Assembly: GCA_000969725.1 (NCBI GenBank)
Contig: JXSR01S028569.1
Length of the DNA stretch: 21,567 bases
From: Ophiothrix spiculata
Lineage: Eukaryota; Echinodermata; Ophiuroidea; Amphilepidida; Ophiotrichidae
Strand: one strand, 5' to 3'
Shown: positions 9,001 to 15,482 of the stretch, one piece after another
How the letters are laid out: each line of letters starts with the position of its first letter
Numbering within the stretch: position 1 is the stretch's first letter
Position numbers and translations under genes: made by a program
Notes under the pieces: model-generated
The model's input: the letters and a program-made list of their open reading frames with translations, nothing else
What the model was told of the DNA's origin: nothing
Database searches by the model: none

Positions 9001-10498
9001 TTTTTTTATTAAGTTTCTGGGAGGTCCAATAAACAATTGATGACATTTGACAAATAAATCCTGTAAACAGGTTTGAATTGTGACTAAAAACAACCCGACA
9101 TTCAGATCATTCGAGTCTTTTAATCTTATTCCATAAAATTTGCATAATTTATGGCACATATTAGACCAAATTAATAGTTCAAGCAACAGAAAAAGTATCT
9201 TCTTGCCAAATGCAAAGTGTTCTCAAACTTTGATCCAGCTGTAATGTCAACAACCAGCTAAATTTTAATTGTGAAATCATACTTCAAACTTCTGCATTTT
9301 TAACAAAATGTTGTGTTATTTTTTTAACCCATACAGGAACCATACAACTCAACTCTGACCTACCAAGATATGACAACAAGACTTGAAGACAACTCCGTCA
9401 GACTTTTCATCTTCTCAGAATATGAGACACTCAACAAAGATGGAATCGAACCCGTCCTGGGAATCAACTATGACTCAACCGTCGTGACCATCAAGAAGAC
9501 CTCTGCTGATTCATCATTCAAGCTTAAGCTCCCTAAGGGTCAATATGCCAAGATCGCAACTGCAACCAAAGGTAGGTTGATGTTTATTTGTAAATGCAAA
9601 TTCAGTATGCAAATTTGGATTCGACAAGATGTAATTTACTTAATAAATACAATTGGCTGGCACAGAATATTTTGTTACGGCCAAAATTCACTTCCTGAAG
9701 CCATCAAACAAATTTGAGAATTAAAATGTGGGGTGTTAAGAAATTTTCTGAATTTCAATTAAAAGCAACTTTTTTTCTAAACCTCAAATTTTGATATCAA
9801 CATACTGCTCATATTTTTCTCTTGACCCCTTGCAAAATTGTATTGATAAAACATATTTCATATGGATATAACTGTAAATTTCATTAAGGCTTTTTACGAA
9901 CGTGAGAAACTGGGACAACTCAACAGTTGCCCCCCTGTTCAAAGGGATCTGACCTGAATTGGTAGAAATTTGTAAGAACCAGGGACAGTTTTCTCAAAAT
10001 CAAGATAGTTATACCTACTAGCAGCTTTTTAAAATTTTGTAACAAACATGAGAACTGGGCAGCTATCTTTAAAAAAAAAAATTGGTCCCACTTCACAGGG
10101 AGCAATAATTGAACAACAAGACAATTTTGCTGAACTTTTAAAAAAGGCTCATTATATTAACCGGGAGAAAATATTGAAAGAGCAAGGACAATTTTCCCTT
10201 GCTGAACTTAAAAAAACCTTGTTATAATGACGATGATAAATATATCTCAGTATATATCAACACTTCTGCAGAAATTGATGTTCTCTCTCTTTTTTCTCTT
10301 CCTCCTCCAGGCGCTATGTTCCGTGTCAACATGCTGATGAGCAACGCCATCGACAGAAACGAATTCAACGCCCAGATCTCCAAGGTTCTCAGGAACTCCA
10401 TCGAAACAGAGTTTGACTCCATCAACTACAAATCCTGCAAGTGCGCTCTGGATAGACATCAATGCCCAATCTCAGAATGCAAAACCATCAGGAAGTAA
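2..10498 (+). CDS. Apolipophorin/apoB-like large lipid transfer protein, C-terminal part (10 exons, spliced)
   Basis: Joined exons 2..70, 1210..1385, 2218..2356, 2842..3598, 4129..5276, 6206..6497, 6970..7740, 8335..8750, 9337..9571 and 10311..10498 give 1,396 residues and a TAA stop. Every junction has GT-AG ends and matching phases (introns 1-9: 0,2,0,1,0,1,1,0,1). The N-terminal lipovitellin-type lipid pocket that defines the family must lie upstream of the window. What is visible is the lipid-binding middle (glycosylated stretch, then amphipathic helices), a VWD plus C8-like block, a vWA-like domain and a Cys-rich tail. A VWD near the C-terminus after a long amphipathic region is the known layout of apolipophorins. 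The inferred role is a secreted structural protein of circulating lipoprotein particles. A vitellogenin or clotting-type relative is the alternative; the long proline-punctuated helices favour apolipophorin/apoB. Family assignment is from pattern recognition, not a search. Confidence 0.82.
485..1063 (+). repeat. Triplicated ~90-109 bp direct repeat in intron 1
   Basis: The sequence beginning GAAAATTACTGAACATGAAA and running through ACCCTATTCCAAAATAAAC occurs at about 485-578, 866-950 and 975-1060. The last two copies lie in tandem with a 109-base period (846-954 and 955-1063), each preceded by AAACCAAGAAACAAAATCAT. The copies differ at only a few positions, so the duplication is fairly recent. 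Confidence 0.85.
816..850 (+). repeat. (CAAA)n microsatellite
   Basis: About eight uninterrupted CAAA units directly before the 109-base tandem repeat. Such runs often form the 3' tail of a retroposed element; the ~200 bases upstream (620-815) may be such an element but I do not recognise it. Confidence 0.85.
1210..1385 (+). CDS. Exon 2: sequon-bearing helical segment
   Basis: Acceptor ...AAATCCAG|GTC at 1208-1209 and donor GAA|GTAAGT at 1386. It holds 58 full codons and ends in phase 2. Four N-glycosylation sequons (NMT, NLS, NVT, NMS) and one Cys are visible. The residues are amphipathic and Lys-rich. It starts the heavily glycosylated part of the lipoprotein. Confidence 0.85.
1639..1718 (+). 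repeat. 20-bp minisatellite, four copies (intron 2)
   Basis: Four consecutive units of the form CAATGTGACCCGTTTTGGAC at 1639, 1659, 1679 and 1699, differing at one to four positions each. The rest of intron 2 (1386-2217) shows nothing recognisable. Confidence 0.9.
2218..2356 (+). CDS. Exon 3: amphipathic helix without sequons
   Basis: Acceptor TTTTTCAG at 2216-2217 and donor GAG|GTAAGG at 2357. The first base completes a Lys codon with the AA of exon 2, then 46 codons follow. The Lys/Glu/Val/Leu pattern is that of an amphipathic helix. Unlike the neighbouring exons it has no N-X-S/T. Confidence 0.85.
2357..2841 (+). other. Intron 3, no recognisable content
   Basis: Phase 0, AT-rich, ending in a T-rich tract. 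An open stretch at 2565-2864 is low-complexity intron read through into exon 4 in another frame. Confidence 0.7.
2842..3598 (+). CDS. Exon 4: hyper-sequon region (26 N-X-S/T in 252 residues)
   Basis: Acceptor TTTTTTGTTACAG at 2840-2841; donor GTTG|GTAAGT at 3599, phase 1. The translation carries 26 N-X-S/T sequons, at exon residues 19, 25, 30, 36, 52, 58, 65, 73, 84, 95, 99, 107, 114, 121, 128, 136, 153, 160, 164, 171, 186, 197, 204, 223, 227 and 248. Steps of 4, 7, 8 and 11 are common, so many sequons would fall on one face of a helix. A degenerate unit of the form aromatic/Leu-x-N-x-T-Leu/Val recurs (for example YVNKTLEL, YANRTLVF, FLNKTLNG). Only two Cys are present (exon residues 33 and 132). 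The likely role is the lipid-binding middle of the particle protein with a glycan-covered outer face. High Val/Thr content leaves amphipathic beta strands possible too. Confidence 0.88.
3599..4128 (+). other. Intron 4 with an exon-like open stretch
   Basis: Splicing 3598 to 4129 restores a Gly codon and keeps frame, so this is read as a phase 1 intron. It contains an open frame at 3669-3887 that reads protein-like (ATNFVIQNVLFKAALF) and has possible acceptors (3693-3694, 3734-3735) and donors (3759, 3795, 3839). No acceptor-donor pair gives the phase 1 in, phase 1 out that a cassette exon needs. Confidence 0.6.
4129..5276 (+). CDS. Exon 5: last sequons, then proline-punctuated amphipathic helices
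   Basis: Acceptor TTTATTTAG at 4127-4128; GC completes a Gly codon with the last G of exon 4. Donor GAG|GTAGGA at 5277, phase 0. It has 382 full codons and is the longest exon here. The first ~85 residues carry six sequons (NIT, NNT, NIS, NIT, NLT, NAT). The remaining ~300 carry none and are Glu/Lys-rich helices broken by Pro at intervals such as 18, 18, 9, 15, 14, 22, 14, 14 and 19 residues. Repeated phrases (IPEYRQKAMEKYEELK, WPEYKQQLKEKIQEIK) look like duplicated helical units of the apoA-I / apoB alpha-domain kind. The inferred role is reversible surface binding to lipid. The antisense strand is also largely open here, which is a codon-use artefact. Confidence 0.88.
5277..6205 (+). other. 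Intron 5
   Basis: Phase 0 intron of 929 bases. Apart from the tRNA-like piece near 6037-6108 nothing is recognisable. The open frames at 5277-5561 (read-through of exon 5) and 5533-5775 lack acceptor/donor support and resemble nothing known to me. Confidence 0.65.
6037..6108 (+). repeat. tRNA-like sequence, probably SINE head or tRNA pseudogene
   Basis: An A-box-like TGGCTTGGTATAGGTGG (6039-6055) and a B-box GGTTCGAGCTC (6084-6094) lie about 45 bases apart, as in RNA polymerase III internal promoters. The ends GGTGG and CCACC can pair. The T-arm pairs poorly and there are about four surplus bases before the 3' acceptor strand, so it is not a working tRNA. Confidence 0.4.
6206..6497 (+). CDS. 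Exon 6: amphipathic helices leading into VWD
   Basis: Acceptor GATATTTACAG at 6204-6205 and donor GAAG|GTAAGG at 6498, phase 1. It holds 97 codons. It continues the Lys/Glu helical pattern (VKLEELKAIAIAKKDELK) with no Cys and no sequon, then turns hydrophobic (DILAYIVGLQPVL) just before the VWD exon. Confidence 0.87.
6498..6969 (+). other. Intron 6, no recognisable content
   Basis: Phase 1, AT-rich, poly-A run near 6881-6890 and a pyrimidine-rich acceptor. No repeat or coding signal seen. Confidence 0.7.
6970..7740 (+). CDS. Exon 7: VWD domain plus C8-like Cys block
   Basis: Acceptor ATTCTTACAG at 6968-6969, donor TGTG|GTAAGT at 7741. Phase 1 on both sides makes this a symmetric exon. Residues 1-180 match a VWD domain: start ASAMIFGQLGVLTFDKKLYE, an early Cys at 29, the INVTTKYGISINC strand region and GLLGTFDKEIDNE near residue 130. 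The usual Cys in the GLCG motif is Leu here, so the disulfide-exchange motif of multimer-forming mucins and von Willebrand factor is absent. From Cys185 to Cys257 the spacing and the FFELCNYMARDCRDIC segment resemble a C8 domain. Three sequons (NFT, NVT, NAT) are present. VWD modules near the C-terminus are typical of apolipophorins and vitellogenins. Confidence 0.9.
7749..8037 (+). mobile_element. tRNA-derived SINE in intron 7
   Basis: The head shows an A-box-like TTGGCAAAGCAGTT (~7758) and a perfect B-box GGGTTCGACTCCC (~7800-7812). After it comes a conserved-looking body (TTTTCTCCGAGCACTTAGGT, near 7870) that resembles, from memory, the shared central domain of SINEs found across many marine invertebrates (MetaSINE type). 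The 3' end, GTTAAATAAATAAA near 8022-8035, is a typical tail. A 14-base C run (7982-7995) interrupts it. The element starts within ~10 bases of the exon 7 donor. The rest of intron 7 (8038-8334) shows nothing. Confidence 0.65.
8335..8750 (+). CDS. Exon 8: first part of a vWA-like domain
   Basis: Acceptor CTATTTTTCAG at 8333-8334; AC completes an Asp codon, giving DRCEND. Donor GAG|GTAAGC at 8751, phase 0. After a short Cys-containing linker the order fits a vWA/Rossmann fold: hydrophobic strand (DIALVVSEKEL), helix (PRYIKELIAKLDKTL), strand (NNRYTLVAFGGEG), then GQYQTDAMGALEYANN and strand RMIILITEAE. The first metal-site motif, DxSxS in true vWA domains, is replaced by VSEKE, and the TDG near the fourth strand is TEA, so metal binding is doubtful. 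One sequon (NLT). The vWA call is my inference. Confidence 0.85.
8748..8965 (+). repeat. 109-bp tandem duplication including the exon 8 splice donor
   Basis: Copy 1 (8748-8856) begins GAGGTAAGCAGATGTAACAA, copy 2 (8857-8965) begins GAGGTAGGCAGATGTAACAA. Both continue through TGGTTGGTTATTAGAAAT and CCAATAAGAGCAA, with modest divergence. The last codon of exon 8 and its donor are the first bases of copy 1. Confidence 0.9.
8966..9336 (+). other. Rest of intron 8, no recognisable content
   Basis: AT-rich, phase 0 intron ending in a T-rich acceptor. Nothing else seen. Confidence 0.65.
9337..9571 (+). CDS. Exon 9: end of the vWA-like domain and linker
   Basis: Acceptor AACCCATACAG at 9335-9336; donor AAAG|GTAGGT at 9572, phase 1. 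It holds 78 codons. The helix-strand pair YQDMTTRLEDNSVRLFIFSE continues the fold of exon 8. It is followed by a beta-rich stretch (TVVTIKKTSADSSFKLKLP). One sequon (NST) lies at the start. Confidence 0.85.
9572..10310 (+). repeat. Intron 9 with degenerate direct repeats
   Basis: Phase 1 intron. GACAATTTTGCTGAACTT-like blocks followed by an A run and a TTATA motif recur near 10120-10160 and 10185-10228, and AGAACTGGG / GGGACA phrases recur from 9905 on. This looks like an old, diverged tandem array. The intron ends in a long CT tract and CAG. Confidence 0.5.
10311..10498 (+). CDS. Exon 10: terminal coding exon, Cys-rich C-terminus
   Basis: Strong acceptor after a long CT tract (10281-10310). 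GC completes a Gly codon, then 61 codons and TAA at 10496-10498. The sequence is helical at first (GAMFRVNMLMSNAIDRNEFN) and ends with a small Cys cluster (SCKCALDRHQCPISECKTIR), four Cys in about 16 residues, probably disulfide-bonded. No sequons and no membrane anchor, as expected for a secreted particle protein. Confidence 0.87.
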
Positions 10499-11350
10499 AC
10501 TCTAACCTTTGAACTCGAACCTTTGTACTCTTATGAACTTTGACCCAAAGTAATCTTGAAGATGAGAAACATCATGTGAAAACATAAATTCTGTGGTGTT
10601 TTTTTCACTTCAAGTGTTCTTCATTATGACCATGGATATGGACTGTATAAATTATTTCTATGTTACCTGGTCTGTGATTTAATTGATTTTGACCATCAGC
10701 GGGGGATATTTTTCGTGTTAGTTATTTGTTAACTGTATATTAACATGTATATTGTACTGGTCGTATTCTTTCACATATTTATATACCACTTTTACATTCT
10801 GCGTAAGTTTATAAACAAAATTGAACTTAATCTCTCTGACATTGATGTAGTTACTAACAATTTTATAACATTTGTAGAAAACATATTAGTATTTAGTGTT
10901 TATTTTAGCTACAGATAAGTTTAGAATACATGAAAAAAATGTTGTAGTTTAAGAACATTTAGTCAACATAGTTTAGTTAAAGTAAGATACTTGGAATTTT
11001 TACCATTTTCAACAAATATGAGAGACAAAACTGTCGTGGTTGCAAAACTGACTTTGTCAAAAAAATTGAACTTAAAACCAAAATATGCAATTAGTTTTGT
11101 ATGTATTTTCATTTATACTCTTATATGCTTTTAACATAGATTTTTATAAATGTTTTTTAATGTTTTCCATATTTTGTTTTTTACTAATCATGTCAAGAAC
11201 GTGGTGAAAGTTAGACCAAAAAAGCACAGCAAATGCAAGAAAAATGAATGTGTAATGTATATTTTAAGAAAAGTATGGTTTTTAAACGCTTAAAATGTTT
11301 AATTTATTGAAATTAAGGGAAGAATAAAACATTGCAAAGTAAAGATTGAT
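10499..11350 (+). other. 3' untranslated region of the lipoprotein gene
   Basis: About 850 AT-rich bases follow the TAA with no open reading frame of note. Several ATTTA-like pentamers occur, which in some mRNAs affect stability. The end at about 11340-11355 is inferred from the AATAAA at 11323. Confidence 0.7.
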
Positions 11351-11376
11351 AGTATTTATCTTTTGTTGGTTTGTGG
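11323..11376 (+). terminator. Poly(A) signal AATAAA with downstream GT-rich element
   Basis: AATAAA at 11323-11328 is the only canonical hexamer I found after the stop codon. About 35 bases later comes TTTTGTTGGTTTGTGG (11361-11376), a typical downstream element. Cleavage is therefore expected around 11340-11355. Confidence 0.75.
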
Positions 11377-11388
11377 AAATTTAATAAT

Positions 11389-11687
11389 GGGGAGGGGGAG
11401 CTCATATGTGATGGCTCACCCCATAAAGGGGGACTGCGAACACATTTCATGAAACTGGTGAAAAGAGGCAGCATAAAATTAAAAAATAATAGGAATTTCC
11501 ATCAAGATTTACTGTTGTTAAATTTTATCGTCTTGATCAATTTCAACAAGTATGTCAAGATGTCATTTTAAAGCTTTGGAAATGCTGCAACAGATGAAAT
11601 GATAAAATCAAAATTGATATCATCTGCAAAGTCTACCTCCCCTTTGGGATGAGCTGTCACATATATAAGTTATCCCCCCCCCCCCCC
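11389..11687. mobile_element. MITE-like element with ~44-bp inverted ends
   Basis: The left end GGGGAGGGGGAGCTCATATG (from 11389), continuing through GGCTCACCCCATAAAGGGG, is the approximate reverse complement of 11637-11687 (CTCCCCTTTGGGATGAGCTG to the C run). The interior is AT-rich and non-coding. It begins about 40 bases after the poly(A) region of the lipoprotein gene. Confidence 0.55.
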
Positions 11688-11690
11688 ACA

Positions 11691-12368
11691 AAAAAAAATG
11701 TTGTATTGGAGTAACCCGTTCGACCCTATAAAAAAAATAAAGAAAACAACGACCATAAAGATTTCTAAAAGGAAAAAGAAAGAAAAAGACAAAAAAACGC
11801 TAAAAATCGCTGTACAGGCTCCCTTGAAACACCATGCGGAAGAAAACGTAAACTTGACAACGCAACAAGATGAATCTTGACCAAGTTCCCTCGCTGTGAC
11901 GGAATAAACCTGTGGAGTTAAATATTGTGATTCCAGGGGAGTTGGTCAAGATCCATACTAGTGCCTCGACAACTCCAAAATGGCTGCTCCCATGCCCAGT
12001 TACAACGCGTCGGTAACATGCAAAGTGGGATCAAAATTGTTATTTTCTGTATTTCAGAGGGTAGATTTAACACTTGCAGTAGGTGAACATTCACAACAGT
12101 TAGTTGACGAGTTCATCAAAGATGAGAGCAAGTATGTTGTATTGTATCCTTGATAAAAGTTTGCAATTCGGAAAGTGATCCGTTTAAAGACGTGTTGCTG
12201 ACTGAACAAAGCGTAATACTGCAAAACACGGGATACAGATATATGATGTGACATCTCTCCATGCGAATATGGTACATGCAGATTAAATAGGTTAAAGCTG
12301 TTTAAAAAAAAGCCATCTGCTCTATCCTATTTGAAAATTTCTTGTTACTCCAATACAACAATTTTTTT
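11691..12368. repeat. 678-bp segment bounded by 25-bp inverted repeats
   Basis: The left end (11691-11715, core TGTTGTATTGGAGTAAC) matches the reverse complement of 12344-12368 at 24 of 25 bases. The interior is unlike a usual MITE: it is richer in CpG and holds a gene-start-like ORF. The inverted ends could belong to one element that carries this piece, or to two element remnants around it. Inside, a 10-base perfect dyad (TCTTGACCAA at 11875-11884, TTGGTCAAGA at 11942-11951) precedes the ORF. Confidence 0.6.
11980..12153 (+). CDS. Possible 5' end of an unrecognised gene (57-codon ORF, may be spliced)
   Basis: ATG at 11980 lies in a strong context (CCAAAATGGCTGC), which also resembles a YY1-type start motif common at animal promoters. 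The ORF reads MAAPMPSYNAS..., then RVDLTLAVGEHSQQLVDEFI, and ends in TGA at 12151. A 45-base in-frame piece (12013-12057) has GT...TTTCAG ends and could be a very short intron or simply coding. A donor-like AA|GTATGT at 12132 suggests the ORF may splice onward. The upstream 200 bases hold more CpG than the surroundings. I do not recognise the protein and see no convincing next exon. It could be a captured gene fragment inside an element. Confidence 0.3.
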   Translation: MAAPMPSYNASVTCKVGSKLLFSVFQRVDLTLAVGEHSQQLVDEFIKDESKYVVLYP

Positions 12369-12467
12369 GGGCCTTAAAGACGTGTATGCAAGAGTTGAGA
12401 ACAGAATCTTTCCTGGATGTCTTGAAAGTGACCTCACCTTAGCAAAAACAAGTTCCGAGGGTGAGAG

Positions 12468-12792
12468 CAGTCAAGTATAATGTTGCAGGCATAGCGTGAC
12501 CACAGTTTTTCAAAGCACCCCTAAAAGGTGTTATTTTCTGTAGCCAGAATATACCCTTTTTCCCCTATTCACACCCTAAATGGGGATTTTTATTATTGTA
12601 TTTTTATATATGGGGATTTTACCGATACCATTTTCACCCTAGGGTCTGAAAAAGTACCCTATTTCCTGAAAGTTTGTTTTTGATACCCTAAACGGGTCAC
12701 CTGATTCACCCTTCAATCCCCCCCCCCCCCAAAAAAAAACCTAATTCCCCCTTTTCTTGGCCATGCTATGCCTGCAACATCATACTTGACTG
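12468..12792. mobile_element. MITE family A, copy 1
   Basis: Terminal inverted repeats of ~34 bases: CAGTCAAGTATAATGTTGCA at the left and TGCAACATCATACTTGACTG at the right, extending to GCATAGCGTGACC / GGCCATGCTATGC. The interior has short CCCTA/TAGGG and GGGGATTTT phrases and a C13A9 run (12718-12739). It is non-coding, and a second copy lies at 15834. Confidence 0.85.
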
Positions 12793-13291
12793 GCCCCCTG
12801 GACAAAGTTCCAAGTAGAGAACACCTGAGAGAACAATCCAGAACAGAATTTGCTACCCATAAAAAGAATGCTGTGGAAGATTGGACAAGTTCATCACCCA
12901 AAAATTGTCTAAATTTTTGCATCAGTAAAAATGGCAGTACTCTAAGTTTCATTGTCAATCTCGACTTCTATAAAGTGTCAAAATATTTAGTTTCCTTTTA
13001 TTCTTAATTATCGCTGACGACAATGACAAATAATACCCTCTAGAGTTGAAATCTTTGATTAGGCTTTATTAGTAGACCCAATGTGCATTCTATAATGGAA
13101 AAACAATGTTTAAAAACCAAAATTAACTTTTTTCTTAAAAATAGCATCAATATGTATTTAAGGGAATAGCCACATACCCAAGATAAGCATTCAATGCAGA
13201 ATTCAAGTTTATTGGGTAGACGTTTGTTATTATCAACCATACCAAGTGAAAATCATCTGCAGATAAAATCTTTAAATTTTGTCCAAATTAA
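12793..13291. other. Intergenic stretch, nothing firmly recognised
   Basis: The ORF at 12768-13007 begins inside the MITE end and reads on as DKVPSREHLREQSRTEFATH. It has no splice or homology support. 13008-13291 is AT-rich and featureless. Confidence 0.5.
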
Positions 13292-13295
13292 TTAA

Positions 13296-13632
13296 AGCAA
13301 TACTATAAAGTGTTAAAAATGAAGCGCCCCCTGCCAGAAATGATTTTTGATTTTTCTGGCTTATTAGGTTTGTTTTCGGTAGATATGAATACCCTCCAAA
13401 CGATTAGTCTTAAAGATGCTTACTTTTTCTTTTATGGCCATTTGTTGAATTAAATTCGGGATCCCAAATTCAATTCCACATGTATTAGTATAGGAAAGGA
13501 TGGATGTGCCTTTTATCCATATTTCAGTAGCAAAACAATTGTTTGACAAAAACGCTTTCAGATAGTCACATTCCTTCATTTTATGCTGTTTTTACTGTAA
13601 ACCATTTTTGATCACAATCTTATAGTATTGCT
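13296..13632. mobile_element. TTAA-flanked MITE family B, copy 1
   Basis: Ends AGCAATACTATAA and TTATAGTATTGCT, directly flanked by TTAA on both sides (13292-13295 and 13633-13636). TTAA target duplication is typical of Kolobok and piggyBac superfamilies. The interior is non-coding. The same element is present in reverse orientation at 14414-15066. Confidence 0.88.
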
Positions 13633-13651
13633 TTAACCAGTATACTGAAAT

Positions 13652-13783
13652 TATAGGCAAAATGAAAATTATTGGACAATGAAAACAAGAATCCTGGGTA
13701 AGGGTTGCATTTTCAAACAATGGGGCCCTGCACCCAGGATTTTTGTTTAATACATTGTCCAATATTTTTTTGATTTACCTATA
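13652..13783. repeat. 132-bp foldback
   Basis: The left arm TATAGGCAAAATGAAAATTA...ATTGGACAAT...ATCCTGGGT pairs with the right arm ACCCAGGAT...ATTGTCCAAT...ACCTATA. The two arms of about 55 bases are nearly complementary around a ~20-base centre, so the whole can form one long hairpin. Confidence 0.75.
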
Positions 13784-14029
13784 GCACACACATGGTGTCA
13801 AATTTAACCCATTCCGAAAAATCAAGATTTTATGACCCTTACATCCCAACATTTATGTTGTGAATTAAGAACACAACTATTTCACATTTTTGTTCACATG
13901 TTTACAACTTAAATGTACATTTGGCTCTCCACAAATTGTAAATCTACATCGATGCTCATATCTCCACAGTTCGCTTAACATAAAAAGATATCACGACCGT
14001 ACTCTGGCAACTAAATGGTAATTTGACTG

Positions 14030-14215
14030 AGAATGCGGCTGTCGGGCCAGTCAAGCGTTGTTCTTTGCTTACGCACAATTTGGCGGCAAAATGTAAGATG
14101 CGCATTGCGTTGTAGTCAAGAAATAGTAGCGCGCAACACAACGCACAGCGGAGTCACTACGCACTCGCGCAGCGTCGGTCTAGGCATGGCGCCCGCGTGG
14201 CGCAATCCCCTGACT
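14030..14215. promoter_or_regulatory. CpG-dense block, possible promoter or element core
   Basis: Roughly 20 CpG in about 185 bases, several as CGCG, against AT-rich CpG-poor surroundings (13785-14030 and 14216-14280 show nothing else). No convincing coding start on either strand: the short open frames at 14033-14218 (+) and 13956-14141 (-) look accidental. It could be an unmethylated promoter of an unseen transcript or part of a repeat. Confidence 0.3.
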
Positions 14216-14413
14216 TAGCCGGATTTTTAGGGTGCAAATAGACAAGTTTACTATCTTGATTTTTATTAATCTATGATCACGACCTTCCCATCATGCCTTG
14301 CTTACAATGGGATAGTTTGTACAGGTTGTCATGATGACCATCTTTGGTGATGAAACAGCATAAGTAGCAGACCTCGTTCCAATTTTGCATTTCAGACACG
14401 TTTAATCACTTAA

Positions 14414-15066
14414 AGCAATACAATAAGATGTTGATCAAAAATGGCTTTTAGTAAAAACAGCATAAAATCAGAGGTGGTTTTCAGGATATCCCACAATGCA
14501 TTATTCTGATACACTGATATATAATAGGCAATAATGGTTTTCCGAACAAGAGGCTATTAGGAATTTGAGAATTCCATTGAATAGTACTCATTCATATCTT
14601 TCTAGGGATGTGTTTCTTTTCACAATAGCCCAGTGTTTACCCACATTGCTGACACCTCTAAAACCTCAGAAACCTGTACATAAGTATAGGAGTTGAATTG
14701 GATTTGCAGGCGTATTGTACAATGTTGCATTGCATCATGGGATATTGTGAAAACCTCCTCTGGCATAAAATGAAGGAATGTGACTATCTAAAAGCGATTC
14801 CAAGTGTATTTTGTGAAAAAATTGTTTTGCCACCAAAAAAAATGGATAAAAAGCACATGCATGCTTTCCTATACTAATACATGTAGAATTAAATTCGGAA
14901 TCCCGAATTTAATTCAACAAATGGCCATAACAGAAAAAGTAAGCATCTTTGAGCCAAATCGTTTGGAGTGTATTCATATCTACCAAAAACAAACCCAATA
15001 AGCCCAAAAAATCAAAAGTCATGGGTGAGAGGGGGCGCTTCGTTTTTAACACTTTATAGTATTGCT
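14414..15066. mobile_element. TTAA-flanked MITE family B, copy 2 (interrupted)
   Basis: Flanked by TTAA at 14410-14413 and 15067-15070, ends AGCAATACAATAAG and TTATAGTATTGCT. It aligns along its length to the reverse complement of copy 1. About 300 bases (14469-14771) are absent from copy 1 and represent a later insertion with its target duplication. The remainder is about 350 bases. Confidence 0.88.
14469..14762. mobile_element. 294-bp MITE nested in MITE B, 9-bp target duplication
   Basis: It begins CAGAGGTGGTTTTCAGGATA and ends TATTGTGAAAACCTCCTCTG, imperfect inverted ends of ~35 bases. GCATAAAAT is present on both sides (14460-14468 and 14763-14771) and once at the matching place in copy 1 of the host MITE, so the empty site confirms the insertion. 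CAGAGG-type ends recall hAT elements (8-bp duplication expected); nine bases would suit Mutator-like elements. Confidence 0.88.
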
Positions 15067-15132
15067 TTAAAGCTATTCATGACAACATGAACAAAATATC
15101 CCATTGGAAGCAAGGCATGATGGGAAGGTCCT

Positions 15133-15482
15133 GATACCTTCTTTTGTGCTGAACCACCATAGATGTAGTGATTGACTATTTGCAGAAATTTGACACGATT
15201 TGAGTGCAAAGTTTTCATCTAAAAAGCTAAATTGAAAGAATTTAATGCAAAGATCAGAACCCCCCAAAAAGCCAAATTCACTGTCGAAGAGCCGTTATAA
15301 TCCAATTCAATATCATGGCAACTATTCCACACTATTCAGGTGGCTGATAGATGGCTCCACATTATCAGTAATGATCATAATGATCAGTTATGCCTTAAAG
15401 TTGAGGCGAAAGTGAACTGTCAGGGTTTTTTGGTGCAATTCAATTTCTGGAATATAAACCTAAGTTTATATACTCTACAAAT
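15133..15482. other. Intergenic stretch, nothing recognised
   Basis: AT-rich, no inverted ends or coding frame that I can support. Confidence 0.5.

Larger units (their letters stand above)
14273..15132. repeat. Outer inverted repeat (~60-bp arms) around MITE B copy 2
   Basis: 14273-14335 (ACCTTCCCATCATGCCTTGC and on) matches the reverse complement of 15072-15132 with few mismatches. The arms lie immediately outside the TTAA-flanked MITE, so an older foldback element appears to have received the MITE. Confidence 0.75.

Noticed and set aside
12768-13007. 79-codon ORF as a gene
   Set aside because: Its start lies in the inverted end of MITE A and the remainder has no splice or family support.
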